Source of the DNA: an uncultured Lachnospiraceae bacterium
GTDB lineage: Bacteria > Bacillota > Clostridia > Lachnospirales > Lachnospiraceae
Direction of reading: 5' to 3'
Length of the DNA stretch: 64,000 bases
NCBI GenBank assembly: GCA_910578085.1
Contig: CAJTPM010000014.1
Coordinates: forward strand, 1-64,000
The translations under genes were made by a program, and so were the position numbers. Shown piece by piece: positions 1-8,730 of this stretch; positions within the stretch are counted from its first letter, which is position 1; every line of letters begins with the position of its first letter. The notes below the pieces were generated by a model that was not told where the DNA came from, made no database searches, and saw nothing but the letters and a program-made list of their open reading frames with translations.

Positions 1-49
1 GTAACTATAAATTCCTTGATTTTTTAAGGAAAATCACTTGACAATATAG

Positions 50-427
50 GGAGGAGTAGGATATGACGACAACTATGAAAGACAGAAAAAAATGATGAAG
101 AGTATTTATCGGGCGTTAAATGAGAAGGGGAGATTATGCTTTTGTGAAAATCTGACAGCTTCACTACTGCATCAGTTTGCAAGAAAAAAATTTACGGACT
201 GGGGGGGCAGATGGAGATATGTAACGATAGATGAGATAAAGGAACTGACAAGTCCATTTTCGTCAATGGAATTCCAGACTATGGGTTTCTGGGGAGTATT
301 TGGAAGAACAAAAAAATTATCCGGGATGTTGGGAATGTTGGACGGATTTGTTGACAGATATGTAAAGGAGAAAAACAGATATATCGTATCCTGCGTCTGC
401 TGTAAAGAACAGGCGGAGAAACGATAA
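50..427 (+). pseudogene. 5'-truncated SAM-dependent methyltransferase remnant
   Basis: The frame encodes only the tail of a class I SAM methyltransferase. The visible part starts at the helix before the 'R-x-L-x-x-x-G-R-L' strand (residues 7-20 counted from the ATG at 92) and runs through the C-terminal sheet. The SAM-binding Rossmann half and its GxGxG loop are absent. In this frame a TAG lies at 47-49, and the other two forward frames also carry stops within the first 43 bases, so no open frame enters from the left edge. An AGGAG-like site with ATG at 63 opens only a ten-codon ORF, in another frame, that ends at the A-run at 86-92. Either the gene is a deletion stump or a frameshift at the A-run separates it from the rest. 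It lies 15 bases before the asparagine synthase gene. Confidence 0.6.
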
Positions 428-442
428 AAATGGTGACAGAAT

Positions 443-2245
443 ATGTGCGGAATCTGCGGGACTATTAATTATACGGGTATTGGCCCGGAAGATAAAAAGC
501 TGATCGAAAAGATGAATGAATGCTTATTCCATCGGGGGCCTGATGACGGAGGGCTCTTTTTTTGTGAAAAGGTAGGAATGGGACACCGCAGACTGTCGAT
601 CCTAGATCTGTCAGAGCGCGGTCATCAGCCGATGAGCTATAGAGATAGATACACCATCGTGTTTAACGGGGAAATATATAATTTTATCGAGATCAGATCA
701 GCGCTGGAGAAAAAGGGATATTCTTTTCTTTCATCTGCTGATACAGAGGTTATATTGGCGGCATATGACTATTATGGGATAGATTGTCTGAGCCTTTTTA
801 ACGGAATGTGGGCGTTTGCATTATGGGATCAGGCAGAGGAAAGGATGCTGCTTGCCAGGGATCGTTTTGGAGTAAAACCGCTGTATTATTATAAAAATGA
901 AATGTATTTTTTATTTGCTTCTGAGATCAAGGCACTTCTATGTGATGAAAGGATTCCGAGGAAGGCGAATGATAAGCTTGTATTTGATTTTTTGGAACAG
1001 ATTCTGCTGGAACACACAGATGAAACTTTTTTCAAAAACATTTATAAATGTCCGGCAGGAAGTTTTATGTATGTGGACAGCCGGGAAAAGAAGGTGGAGT
1101 GCCACAGATATTATGAATTGAAATTTTCAGATAAGATGACAGAGAAGGATCCGGCAAATAGAAAAACCTTTAAGGAATTGTTTTTCAAGAGCGTACAGTT
1201 ACGGCTTCGTTCGGATGTGCCGACGGGAAGCTGTCTGTCAGGAGGTCTGGATTCTTCGGCGATCGTATGTGCTGTCGATAGAATTACGGAAAAAGAACAT
1301 GAACAGCATACGTTTTCCTTTTGTGCTGAAGAAAAGAAAATTGATGAAAAAGAATACATGGAAGAAGTGGTAAAGGAAACCGGAGTTTATCCGCATTATG
1401 TATATGCGACGAAAGAAGATGTAAAATCACTTTTTGAAAAGCTGGTCTATACCCAGGAAGAACCGTTTCCCTCTGCAAGCATAATGGCGGGCTATCTTGT
1501 ATATCATGAGGCCGGAAAGCAGGGAATAAAGGTATTGCTGGATGGCCAGGGAGCGGATGAGTTACTGTGCGGTTACAGAAAATCGAGGCTCTATTATATC
1601 AAAAGACTTTTAAAGAACAGAAAATATGGCAGAGCTTTTGGGGAATTGATATGGTCAATGTCTCAGGTTAAAACCAGTTTTGATATAAAGGATGATATCA
1701 GAAAACTGAAAAGAATTTTTAGCATGAAAGACAGTAATGAAAAAAACAGGTATCTTAGGAAATATTCCGGGGATGATCTGCCCGGATATGATACCGGTAT
1801 GGATTTTCAGTACAACGACGTCTATAAAATTTCATTGCCTGTTTTGTTAAAATATGCGGATCGTAATTCCATGGCTGCATCAGTGGAAAGTCGCCTGCCG
1901 TTTCTTGATTACAGATTCGCAGAATTTTGTGCCGGATTGCCTTTATCCGAGAAAATAGACAGGGGCTATTCTAAAGCTATTTTGCGCGATTCGGTACATC
2001 TGCCTGAAAAGATAAGAAAAAGGAAGGATAAACTTGGTTTTATTGCACCTGAAAAAACATGGTTGAAGAAGGAAGAGAACTTTTTTAAAGGATTCTTTGA
2101 ATCTCCCGATTTCAGAGCCGGAAGATACATAAGACGGGAAAAAGTATTGGAAGACTGGGAGAAGCTGCTGTCGGGAAAAGATGAGACCCTGTTATTCCGA
2201 ATGATATCATTGGAGGCATGGATGCAGAAATTTAATGTTCAATAG
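443..2245 (+). CDS. asnB: Asparagine synthase (glutamine-hydrolysing) type amidotransferase
   Basis: The 600-residue protein has the two-domain AsnB layout. The N-terminal Ntn glutaminase has Cys2 exposed after Met removal, RGPDD at about 31-35 and a GEIYN loop. The C-terminal synthetase has the PP-loop SGGLDSS at about 265, which binds ATP. AsnB makes asparagine from aspartate, glutamine and ATP. Homologues in surface-glycan loci may instead amidate uronic acids or other carboxylates. The position at the head of a polysaccharide operon, away from amino-acid genes, makes that second role plausible but unproven. The start is fixed by the obligatory Met-Cys-Gly; the ribosome site is weak. Confidence 0.88.
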   Translation: MCGICGTINYTGIGPEDKKLIEKMNECLFHRGPDDGGLFFCEKVGMGHRRLSILDLSERGHQPMSYRDRYTIVFNGEIYNFIEIRSALEKKGYSFLSSADTEVILAAYDYYGIDCLSLFNGMWAFALWDQAEERMLLARDRFGVKPLYYYKNEMYFLFASEIKALLCDERIPRKANDKLVFDFLEQILLEHTDETFFKNIYKCPAGSFMYVDSREKKVECHRYYELKFSDKMTEKDPANRKTFKELFFKSVQLRLRSDVPTGSCLSGGLDSSAIVCAVDRITEKEHEQHTFSFCAEEKKIDEKEYMEEVVKETGVYPHYVYATKEDVKSLFEKLVYTQEEPFPSASIMAGYLVYHEAGKQGIKVLLDGQGADELLCGYRKSRLYYIKRLLKNRKYGRAFGELIWSMSQVKTSFDIKDDIRKLKRIFSMKDSNEKNRYLRKYSGDDLPGYDTGMDFQYNDVYKISLPVLLKYADRNSMAASVESRLPFLDYRFAEFCAGLPLSEKIDRGYSKAILRDSVHLPEKIRKRKDKLGFIAPEKTWLKKEENFFKGFFESPDFRAGRYIRREKVLEDWEKLLSGKDETLLFRMISLEAWMQKFNVQ

Positions 2246-2259
2246 GAGGAAAATCAAAC

Positions 2260-3360
2260 TTGAAAATTCTTTTTTTGGCGCCGGCTAACAGTGTCCATAC
2301 GGTCAAATGGGTAAATGCTCTTCAGAAAAGAGGAAATGAAGTCTGTCTGGTGTCATTGGCTGAACACGGGGCGGTTGAAACTTTGGAACAGGGAATTATA
2401 ACACGATATCTGAAGATTAACGGGAAAAAAGGATATTATGCCAATGCAGCTGCATTGAGAAAAATTGAAAAGGAGTTTGCACCGGATGTCATAAATGCAC
2501 ATTATGCCAGCGGTTATGGGACGCTTATGCGGATAAGCAGACTTCCAAGAAAGAAGTGTATTCTTTCCGTGTGGGGAGATGATGTATATGGATTTCCATA
2601 CAGGAATAAAATTTCTTATCTCATTATTAAAAAAAATCTGGCATTTGCTCCGCACATTGCATCTACAAGTCATTGCATGAAGAAACAGGTAAAGCGGCTG
2701 TTGAATAAGGATAAAGAAATAGCGGTAACACCGTTTGGAGTGGATACCACTGTTTTTTATGGGAAAACGCGGTCTTCTGGTTCTGATCAATTTGTTTTTG
2801 GAAGTATGAAGTCCTTAGAGTATCAGTATGGAATTGATATTTTAATTAAGGCATTTGCCGAGTTTCTTTGTGATTTGGATGAGAATGAACAAAATAGAGT
2901 CCGATTGAAAATATATGGAAAAGGGCCCCTTCTTGCAAAGATGAGCTTATTGGCAGAAGAACTGAAAATAAAAGAACAGGTAGAATTCTGCGGATTTATC
3001 AGTAATGCATCCGTATCAGAAGCATTGTGTGAGATAGATGTTTTATGTTTAACCAGTGTTATTGACAGTGAGAGTTTTGGAGTTGCGGCAGTGGAAGCGA
3101 TGGCATGTGAAGTCCCGGTTATTGTCAGTGATGTAGAGGGGTATAAAGAAGTAGTGGTATCTGAAAAAACGGGATTAATTATTCCACGAAATGATGTAGG
3201 GGCCGTATGTAAAGCTATGAAGAAAATATATCATGATCCTGCATTAAGAAATTATTTCGGCAAAAATGGACGTAGCTGGGTGAAGGAAAATTATGAGTGG
3301 GATCATTGTGTCCAGATAATGATGGACTTGTATTGTAAAGTGTGCCAGGATAATATCTGA
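2260..3360 (+). CDS. Glycosyltransferase family 4 (GT-B fold)
   Basis: The 366-residue protein is a cytoplasmic GT-B glycosyltransferase that moves a sugar from a nucleotide donor to a lipid-linked glycan. The N-terminal half binds acceptor, opening with a 'KILFLAPANSVHTVKWV' strand. The C-terminal half carries the E-x7-E donor motif in ESFGVAAVE at about 272-280, followed by the usual EVPVIVSDVEG. Translation starts at TTG 2260, with AGGAGGA at 2244-2250 at good spacing; no in-frame ATG is better placed. It follows asnB by 14 bases and precedes the polymerase gene by 12, so the genes are co-transcribed. Donor and acceptor cannot be told from sequence. Confidence 0.87.
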   Translation: MKILFLAPANSVHTVKWVNALQKRGNEVCLVSLAEHGAVETLEQGIITRYLKINGKKGYYANAAALRKIEKEFAPDVINAHYASGYGTLMRISRLPRKKCILSVWGDDVYGFPYRNKISYLIIKKNLAFAPHIASTSHCMKKQVKRLLNKDKEIAVTPFGVDTTVFYGKTRSSGSDQFVFGSMKSLEYQYGIDILIKAFAEFLCDLDENEQNRVRLKIYGKGPLLAKMSLLAEELKIKEQVEFCGFISNASVSEALCEIDVLCLTSVIDSESFGVAAVEAMACEVPVIVSDVEGYKEVVVSEKTGLIIPRNDVGAVCKAMKKIYHDPALRNYFGKNGRSWVKENYEWDHCVQIMMDLYCKVCQDNI

Positions 3361-3372
3361 AAGGAAGACGTT

Positions 3373-4617
3373 ATGATCACTAAATCAGGCAGAATAAATC
3401 TGGAAAAATGTGTTTTGTATTTTGTGTTGATAACAGCTTTTTTCAGTGACTGGATGCGTTATAAAAACAGTGATATAACAGTTTTTCGTATAGTTATTAT
3501 AGCGGCATTACTGATTTGTATGGGAAAGAAAACAAGAATATTTATAAAAACACTATTATTTTTTATGTTGTTTCTTATTTATAATTTGCTGCAGAGCTTT
3601 ATTTTTACAAATTGCAATACTTATGGAATATCATTTTCCGTGTTTCATTTTGTGGAATATGCATATTTCTATTTTTGTATATTTGCAATTATTTGTTTCA
3701 CTTATACGATATATGAACTGGATAGAAAGAATTTTCAACAGCAGTTTTTTCAGGTATTGAAAATAGTCGCTGTTATTTATATGCTGATAATGCTGTTTGA
3801 AAAACAATTGGGGAATTATGCACATGATGTCAATGAGTATGGAGCATTTCTGGCCGCAATATTCCCAGTATTTTTTTATGAATTATTTAAAGAAAAAAAA
3901 CTTGTAAATATAATCTTTTGCAGTTTGGTCTATTTTTTACTTTATACGAAGGACTGTAAACTGGGTTTGCTGGGAGTGGCTTTGGAAACCGGAATTATAT
4001 TGGTTTTACTTTTAAGAAACAGCAGATTCCCGGGGACAAGGTTTTTATCATATCTTTTCATGTTTAGTTTCCTTATCATGTGCATTTTTGTGCTAAATTC
4101 GCCATTGGAAATTAATGGATATGCTTTAAAGGGAATAGTGATGGAGCCGATCTGGAGGATTATCACCGGAACACCATATGAGCGAAGTGCTTCATCGACA
4201 TCCTACAGGACCAATGTAATTATATTTGGAATTGAATGGATAAAAAGAACTTTTATGGTAGGAATCGGTGCGGGAAATTCAGGAAGATTATTCAGAGCAT
4301 TGATCCCGGATAATGAGATAATACCGATTTGGATTAAAAAGGATGCCATCTCACTCCATAATGCATGGATGGAATTATGCGTAGAGTTTGGTTTGGCCGG
4401 GATCTGTTTTTTGGGATATATAATGGGGAAAGTTTTGCAGATGTTTCTGCAGAAAAAATGGTCGAAATTTCAAATAGTGGCAATGACCGTTGTGTTCAGC
4501 CTCTGGGTGTGGATTATGGGGCCGTCTGGTATTCTTACAAGCTATTATTTGATAGCTGTGTTTACCGGTTTGTTTATAGTTATTAAAAGACAGGGTATAA
4601 GTAAAAAAGGAAAATAG
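3373..4617 (+). CDS. O-antigen polymerase/ligase-like membrane protein (Wzy/WaaL type)
   Basis: The 414-residue protein consists almost entirely of hydrophobic segments, about ten or eleven transmembrane helices. A large outside loop lies near residues 240-325, and the motif 'LHNAWMELCVEFGLAG' at about 327-342 matches the conserved HN...E.G..G of the Wzy_C/WaaL family. Such proteins join lipid-linked repeat units at the outer face of the membrane. Together with the flippase gene that follows by 16 bases it gives a Wzx/Wzy pair. The GGAAG site at 3362 supports the ATG at 3373. In a Gram-positive cell it would polymerise a capsule or wall polysaccharide, or ligate it to an acceptor. Confidence 0.75.
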   Translation: MITKSGRINLEKCVLYFVLITAFFSDWMRYKNSDITVFRIVIIAALLICMGKKTRIFIKTLLFFMLFLIYNLLQSFIFTNCNTYGISFSVFHFVEYAYFYFCIFAIICFTYTIYELDRKNFQQQFFQVLKIVAVIYMLIMLFEKQLGNYAHDVNEYGAFLAAIFPVFFYELFKEKKLVNIIFCSLVYFLLYTKDCKLGLLGVALETGIILVLLLRNSRFPGTRFLSYLFMFSFLIMCIFVLNSPLEINGYALKGIVMEPIWRIITGTPYERSASSTSYRTNVIIFGIEWIKRTFMVGIGAGNSGRLFRALIPDNEIIPIWIKKDAISLHNAWMELCVEFGLAGICFLGYIMGKVLQMFLQKKWSKFQIVAMTVVFSLWVWIMGPSGILTSYYLIAVFTGLFIVIKRQGISKKGK

Positions 4618-4633
4618 AATATGAAGACAGTGT

Positions 4634-6148
4634 ATGAAAAGAAAATCAAATTTTAAAAGAAATCTGTACAATATCAGGAAGTACATGGGGGACGACATTG
4701 TCAGCAGTTCCATAGCACTTGTTTTCGTGAGAGTGATAACAATGCTTGTGGGGATAGTTCAGACAATGATATTATCCAGAACACTGGCAAAGGCTGATTA
4801 TGGAACATATTCGCAGGCACTGCTGATCATTAGTTTTGCAGCTCCTTTTTTTTCTCTGGGGCTGGAAAATGCAGTGAATTATTTTTTCAATAAATCTGCA
4901 GAAACAGCGTCAAAAGAAAAATTCATCAACACGATTTTCACGGTTTCTATATTCAGCGGTATGCTTTGCGGAATGTTTATGATAGGATTTCGTAATCAGA
5001 TTGCAGGATATTTTAAAAATACTGCTATTCTGGGATTGATTTTCTGGATAGCGTTTCGTCCCTGTCTGCAAAATCTGATTTCACTATATCAGCCTCTCTA
5101 TATTTCCAGCGGCTATGCCGGCACTATTGCGAGACGGAATTTGATAATTTCGATTGTACAGATAGGGATCGTAGGAGGAATTTCCTGTTTTCCAAATAAT
5201 ATCAGGCTGATTTTTATATTGCTTCTGCTGTTGGATATGATCCAGCTTTTTTGGTTTGCAGGAGTTTATCGGAAAAGAAAGTTTGCAGTTTCGATCTTTG
5301 AGGCGGATTTTTCGCTTGTCAGAGAAATATTGAAATATGCACTTCCCATGTTGTTTGCGGCATCGCTCAGTACTATTTCGCTGAATATAGATAAACTGAT
5401 GGTCAGCGGGCTTATGAGTACAGAGGATTACGCTTTATATGCAAATGTCTCCAAAGAACTTCCGTTTGCATTCATTGTCAGTTCTTTTACGGCGGTAGTG
5501 ACTCCGTTGATCGTTCAATATATTAGCAGCGGCGAGTACGAAAAATTTGAAAATCTTTGGTCTTCTTATCTGGAGGTGGGCTATAAGGTTACATGGCCAT
5601 TGTGTGTCGGAGCTGCCATACTGGCGCCGGAGATGATAGAAGTCTTATATTCCGGGGCATATCTGAGTGACGATGGCGTTATAGTATTTTGCATATATAC
5701 GGTCGCATCTATGATGCGGTTCACTTATTTCGGAATGGTGCCGACAGCTTTGGGGAGAACGGATATTGTCCTGAAATATTCGGTGATTTCCTGCGCGATC
5801 AATATCTGTTTGAATTATCCGATGTATTTATGGCTTGGTATGCCCGGGCCCGCGGCAGCAACAGTGATCAGCCTGGTCATTTCTGCGGCTTTGTATTTCA
5901 GAACAAGTGCAAGATTGGTAAATATTTCTTTTTGGGAAGTCTTTGCTCCGAGGAAAATCATATGTCTTTTTACAGAAATGGGAATATGTGGAGTGACAGT
6001 CCGGTTGCTGGTATCTGTGATCGGGAATTTTTGCAGCAATGCATTCGTCAAGTTGTTTTTTGGATACTTTTTGTTTAATGCCCTGATTTTCGGATGGAAT
6101 TATAAGGGGTTAAAAAGTTTATTGGGCACTATGAGGGAAAGGAACTGA
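4634..6148 (+). CDS. Oligosaccharide flippase, Wzx-like (MATE/MOP superfamily)
   Basis: The 504-residue protein has about 14 hydrophobic helices in the polysaccharide-biosynthesis transporter pattern. It begins with a charged N-terminus and a helix around 25-45 followed by 'SRTLAKADYGTYSQAL', typical of Wzx/RfbX proteins. It would flip undecaprenyl-linked repeat units across the membrane. It follows the Wzy-like gene closely. A second, unrelated-looking flippase gene lies at 15,339 in the same locus, so the locus may export two products, or one of the two may have another substrate such as a lipid-linked modifying sugar. The ribosome site before the ATG is weak. Confidence 0.85.
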   Translation: MKRKSNFKRNLYNIRKYMGDDIVSSSIALVFVRVITMLVGIVQTMILSRTLAKADYGTYSQALLIISFAAPFFSLGLENAVNYFFNKSAETASKEKFINTIFTVSIFSGMLCGMFMIGFRNQIAGYFKNTAILGLIFWIAFRPCLQNLISLYQPLYISSGYAGTIARRNLIISIVQIGIVGGISCFPNNIRLIFILLLLLDMIQLFWFAGVYRKRKFAVSIFEADFSLVREILKYALPMLFAASLSTISLNIDKLMVSGLMSTEDYALYANVSKELPFAFIVSSFTAVVTPLIVQYISSGEYEKFENLWSSYLEVGYKVTWPLCVGAAILAPEMIEVLYSGAYLSDDGVIVFCIYTVASMMRFTYFGMVPTALGRTDIVLKYSVISCAINICLNYPMYLWLGMPGPAAATVISLVISAALYFRTSARLVNISFWEVFAPRKIICLFTEMGICGVTVRLLVSVIGNFCSNAFVKLFFGYFLFNALIFGWNYKGLKSLLGTMRERN

Positions 6149-6196
6149 AAAATATTTTTATTGAAGTACAGGTCGAAGCGGAGGATCCGGTGAAGA

Positions 6197-6814
6197 ATGC
6201 AAGCTGTAAAAAAATTTAGAGAAGCATGTAAAAGCTATACAGTAAGGCAAATGACAGGGCTTATCTGGTTTTATATATGGGGCCATATACTGGGGCCTCT
6301 GTTTTATAAAAGAAAGTATTATTATGGGAGATGTTTTCAGGGCAATTTTGGCGGAATTGCAGCGCCTGGGTGGAGATGGATCTGTATAGATGTGATGGGA
6401 AGAAGATTTAATCCTTGTGTACCGTGGCCCTGCTCACCGCAGATCCGGGTTGGAAATTATAAAAATATTCATTTCCATCCGGATGACATTAACAATTTTC
6501 AGGGAACAGGTAACTATTTTCAGGCTTTAGACGGGCATATTTATATTGGTCGAGGCACATGGATCGCTATGAATGTCGGAATTGTTACCACGAATCATTC
6601 TACAGAGAATCCGGATGAGCATGAGTCCGGCCATGATGTAGTGATCGGAGAAAAATGCTGGCTTGGAATGAACAGTATGATATTGCCGGGAGTGACATTG
6701 GGAGATCATACGGTTGTCGGTGCCGGGAGTGTGGTTACGAAAAGTTTTCCGGAAGGAAATTGTGTGATAGCCGGAAATCCGGCGAGAAAAATAAGAGAAA
6801 TGAATATCGAGTAA
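6197..6814 (+). CDS. Hexapeptide-repeat acyltransferase (LbH/xenobiotic acetyltransferase type)
   Basis: The 205-residue protein has a left-handed beta-helix C-terminal half with hexapeptide repeats: 'VVIGEKCWLGMNSMILPG' then 'VTLGDHTVVGAGSVVTK'. It ends with 'VIAGNPARKIREM', the usual finish of CoA-dependent O-acetyltransferases. The likely catalytic His lies in TTNHST at about residue 135. It would acetylate a sugar hydroxyl of the glycan inside the cell using acetyl-CoA. The N-terminal 60 residues are basic and aromatic and may touch the membrane. GGAGGAT at 6180 sets the start. The SGNH esterase gene follows directly, which suggests regulated acetylation. Confidence 0.83.
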   Translation: MQAVKKFREACKSYTVRQMTGLIWFYIWGHILGPLFYKRKYYYGRCFQGNFGGIAAPGWRWICIDVMGRRFNPCVPWPCSPQIRVGNYKNIHFHPDDINNFQGTGNYFQALDGHIYIGRGTWIAMNVGIVTTNHSTENPDEHESGHDVVIGEKCWLGMNSMILPGVTLGDHTVVGAGSVVTKSFPEGNCVIAGNPARKIREMNIE

Positions 6815-6853
6815 GTGATCATTATTATTTTTGCTGGTACGGGGAGGAATGAA

Positions 6854-7615
6854 ATGCAAAAAAGAGGTAAAAAAGCAGTTGTCGCATACCGGGGGGGGTG
6901 GAGCAAAGCCGGGTATCTGTTGATAATTATAGCTGTTGTGCCGCTGTTATTTTGGGGAACTAAAGTAAATAGAACGCAATATCGACATACAGTAGTATTT
7001 GCAGATGACAATATGTCAGATTATGAAAATAAATGGATGTATGCAAATGCTAACAGAGATTATTGGATATTGGAATCTGAATTTATGACACGGTACTCCT
7101 ATCCGACAGATGTGGTTTTTGTAGGAGACAGCATAACTTACAGATGTCAATGGAATGAAATATTTCCGGAATTGGATGTAAAAAACAGGGGAATTCCATC
7201 AGATACGACAGGCGGAGTGTGTGCCAGGATTGACTCCATCATAAAAACAAAGCCCGGAAAAGTTTTTATTATGATTGGAATAAATGATCTTGGAGCAGAT
7301 GTGGAAGAAGAGGAAATCATGAATAATTACTATAGTATCGTAGATTCCTTATTAGAAGTCCCAGATATCAGAATTTATGTGGAATCTGTTCTGCCTGTCA
7401 ATGAAAATTCAGGTATCTCAAAGGAAAATATTATCGAGCTCAATGGATACATAGAAAAGATGTGCAGTGAAAAGGGGATAGAGTATATAGATTTATATAG
7501 TATTTTTTCGGATCACAGCGGTTGGTTGGCGGATCAATACAGTATGGATGGTGTACATATCAATGCGAAAGGTTATGAATGCTGGAAAAATCAGATCAGA
7601 AAGTATATATATTAA
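6854..7615 (+). CDS. Membrane-anchored SGNH/GDSL hydrolase
   Basis: The protein has 253 residues from ATG 6854, which has GGGGAGGAAT at 6841-6850; a GTG 13 codons upstream lacks such a site. A hydrophobic segment at about 16-34 anchors the protein, leaving the enzyme outside. All SGNH blocks are present: GDS with Ser93 (block I), 'NRGIPSDTTGG' (II), 'MIGINDLG' (III), and DGVH with Asp232 and His235 (V). The family removes acyl groups from sugars or, in some members, transfers them. Standing directly after the acetyltransferase gene it probably edits O-acetylation of the exported glycan. The longer GTG-start version cannot be fully excluded. Confidence 0.86.
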   Translation: MQKRGKKAVVAYRGGWSKAGYLLIIIAVVPLLFWGTKVNRTQYRHTVVFADDNMSDYENKWMYANANRDYWILESEFMTRYSYPTDVVFVGDSITYRCQWNEIFPELDVKNRGIPSDTTGGVCARIDSIIKTKPGKVFIMIGINDLGADVEEEEIMNNYYSIVDSLLEVPDIRIYVESVLPVNENSGISKENIIELNGYIEKMCSEKGIEYIDLYSIFSDHSGWLADQYSMDGVHINAKGYECWKNQIRKYIY

Positions 7616-7639
7616 ATTTAATGAAAATCGGAGATGCAT

Positions 7640-8329
7640 ATGAAGAAAATACTTTTGATAATTCCCGCTTATAACGAAGCAGGAAATATTGAAAAAGTGA
7701 TATCAGGATTAAAAGGAGAGTATGACTATATTATTGCAAATGATGGTTCCATAGACGATACGGTAAAAATCTGCAGAGAAAGGAACTATAATATACTCGA
7801 TATTCCGATCAATTTAGGCCTGGCGGGAGCCTTTCAGACTGCATTGCAATATGCGTATGAAAAGGGCTACGACTATGCAATTCAGTTTGATGGAGACGGG
7901 CAGCATCGTTCGGAATACATAAACGGTATGATGAAATTTGCAGAAGAAGAGAAATATAATATTGTGATAGGATCCAGATTTATAGCAGAAAAGAAACCGT
8001 TAAATCCGCGTATGATAGGGAGCAGGCTTATCAGCGCACTTATAAAAATAGTGACAGGGGTCAAAATTCAGGATTCGACATCGGGAATGCGGCTGTTTGA
8101 CCGTTCGGTTATGAAGCGCATGGCTTATGAAGCGAATATGGCGCCGGAACCGGATACAATAGCATATTTAATAAAGTGTGGCGCAAAAGTCGGAGAGTAC
8201 CCGGTTGAGATGGGGGGGCGGGAATTTGGTGAAAGTTATCTGAATTTTGCTAATTCAATAAAATATATGTGGAGGATCTGTTTCTCCATATTGTTGCTGC
8301 ATGCCGTCAGAGAAAGGAAAGAACTTTAA
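7640..8329 (+). CDS. Glycosyltransferase family 2, dolichyl/polyprenyl-phosphate-mannose-synthase-like
   Basis: The 229-residue GT-A enzyme has 'IPAYNEAGNIEKV' at the N-terminus, the first acidic motif ANDGSIDDT, and the DXD-like FDGDGQH around residue 90. It has no C-terminal membrane helices, unlike DPMS-GtrA fusions. The family loads a sugar from a nucleotide onto polyprenyl phosphate. The two GT-C-like membrane proteins of this locus (DUF2142 and DUF6077 types) would need such polyprenyl-phosphate sugars outside the membrane. ATG 7640 is preferred over ATG 7634 because GGAG at 7630-7633 then has normal spacing. The stop overlaps the next start by one base (TAATG). Confidence 0.87.
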   Translation: MKKILLIIPAYNEAGNIEKVISGLKGEYDYIIANDGSIDDTVKICRERNYNILDIPINLGLAGAFQTALQYAYEKGYDYAIQFDGDGQHRSEYINGMMKFAEEEKYNIVIGSRFIAEKKPLNPRMIGSRLISALIKIVTGVKIQDSTSGMRLFDRSVMKRMAYEANMAPEPDTIAYLIKCGAKVGEYPVEMGGREFGESYLNFANSIKYMWRICFSILLLHAVRERKEL

Positions 8330-8673
8330 TGTCTGTTGAACTTTGCGCTTTATTGATAATCGGTTCGGTTCTGTTTGGAATATATGTCCTGAGAAAAATC
8401 CGTTATTCAAAATTTAAAATAGATGATTCTATTTTCTGGATCTGCTTTTCCTTTATATTGATTTTAATCAGTATTTTTCCGGGAGTTTTAACTGTTGGAG
8501 CAAAAAAACTGGGGGTGATCTCGCCAGTAAATTTTGTATTTTTAATTGTGATTTTTTTATTGCTTTTAAAAATTTTTCTTTTATCCAGAAAAGTATCGGA
8601 ATTGGAAGATAAATTAAAGCGTCTGGTACAGAAAATAGCTAAAGAAAATGTGATGGAAGAAGATAAAAGCTGA
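8329..8673 (+). CDS. DUF2304 small membrane protein
   Basis: The 114-residue protein has two or three hydrophobic helices, a conserved central stretch with 'FSFILILISIFPGVL', and a charged coiled tail ending KVSELEDKLKRL. This is the DUF2304 pattern, a family regularly found right after DPMS-like GT2 genes in polysaccharide loci. Its start ATG shares one base with the stop of the GT2, so the two are translationally coupled. It is likely a partner or membrane anchor of that GT2; the molecular role is unknown. Confidence 0.82.
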   Translation: MSVELCALLIIGSVLFGIYVLRKIRYSKFKIDDSIFWICFSFILILISIFPGVLTVGAKKLGVISPVNFVFLIVIFLLLLKIFLLSRKVSELEDKLKRLVQKIAKENVMEEDKS

Positions 8674-8730
8674 AAAAGTGCTTTCTATTTTAAAATGGAG
8701 TGTCTGTGAGATCAGACGGATGGGAGTGAC

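Noticed and set aside
38..67. Promoter TTGACA with TATGAC near the left edge
   Set aside because: The -10 box would overlap the only nearby ribosome site and lead to a ten-codon frame; likely chance or a remnant.
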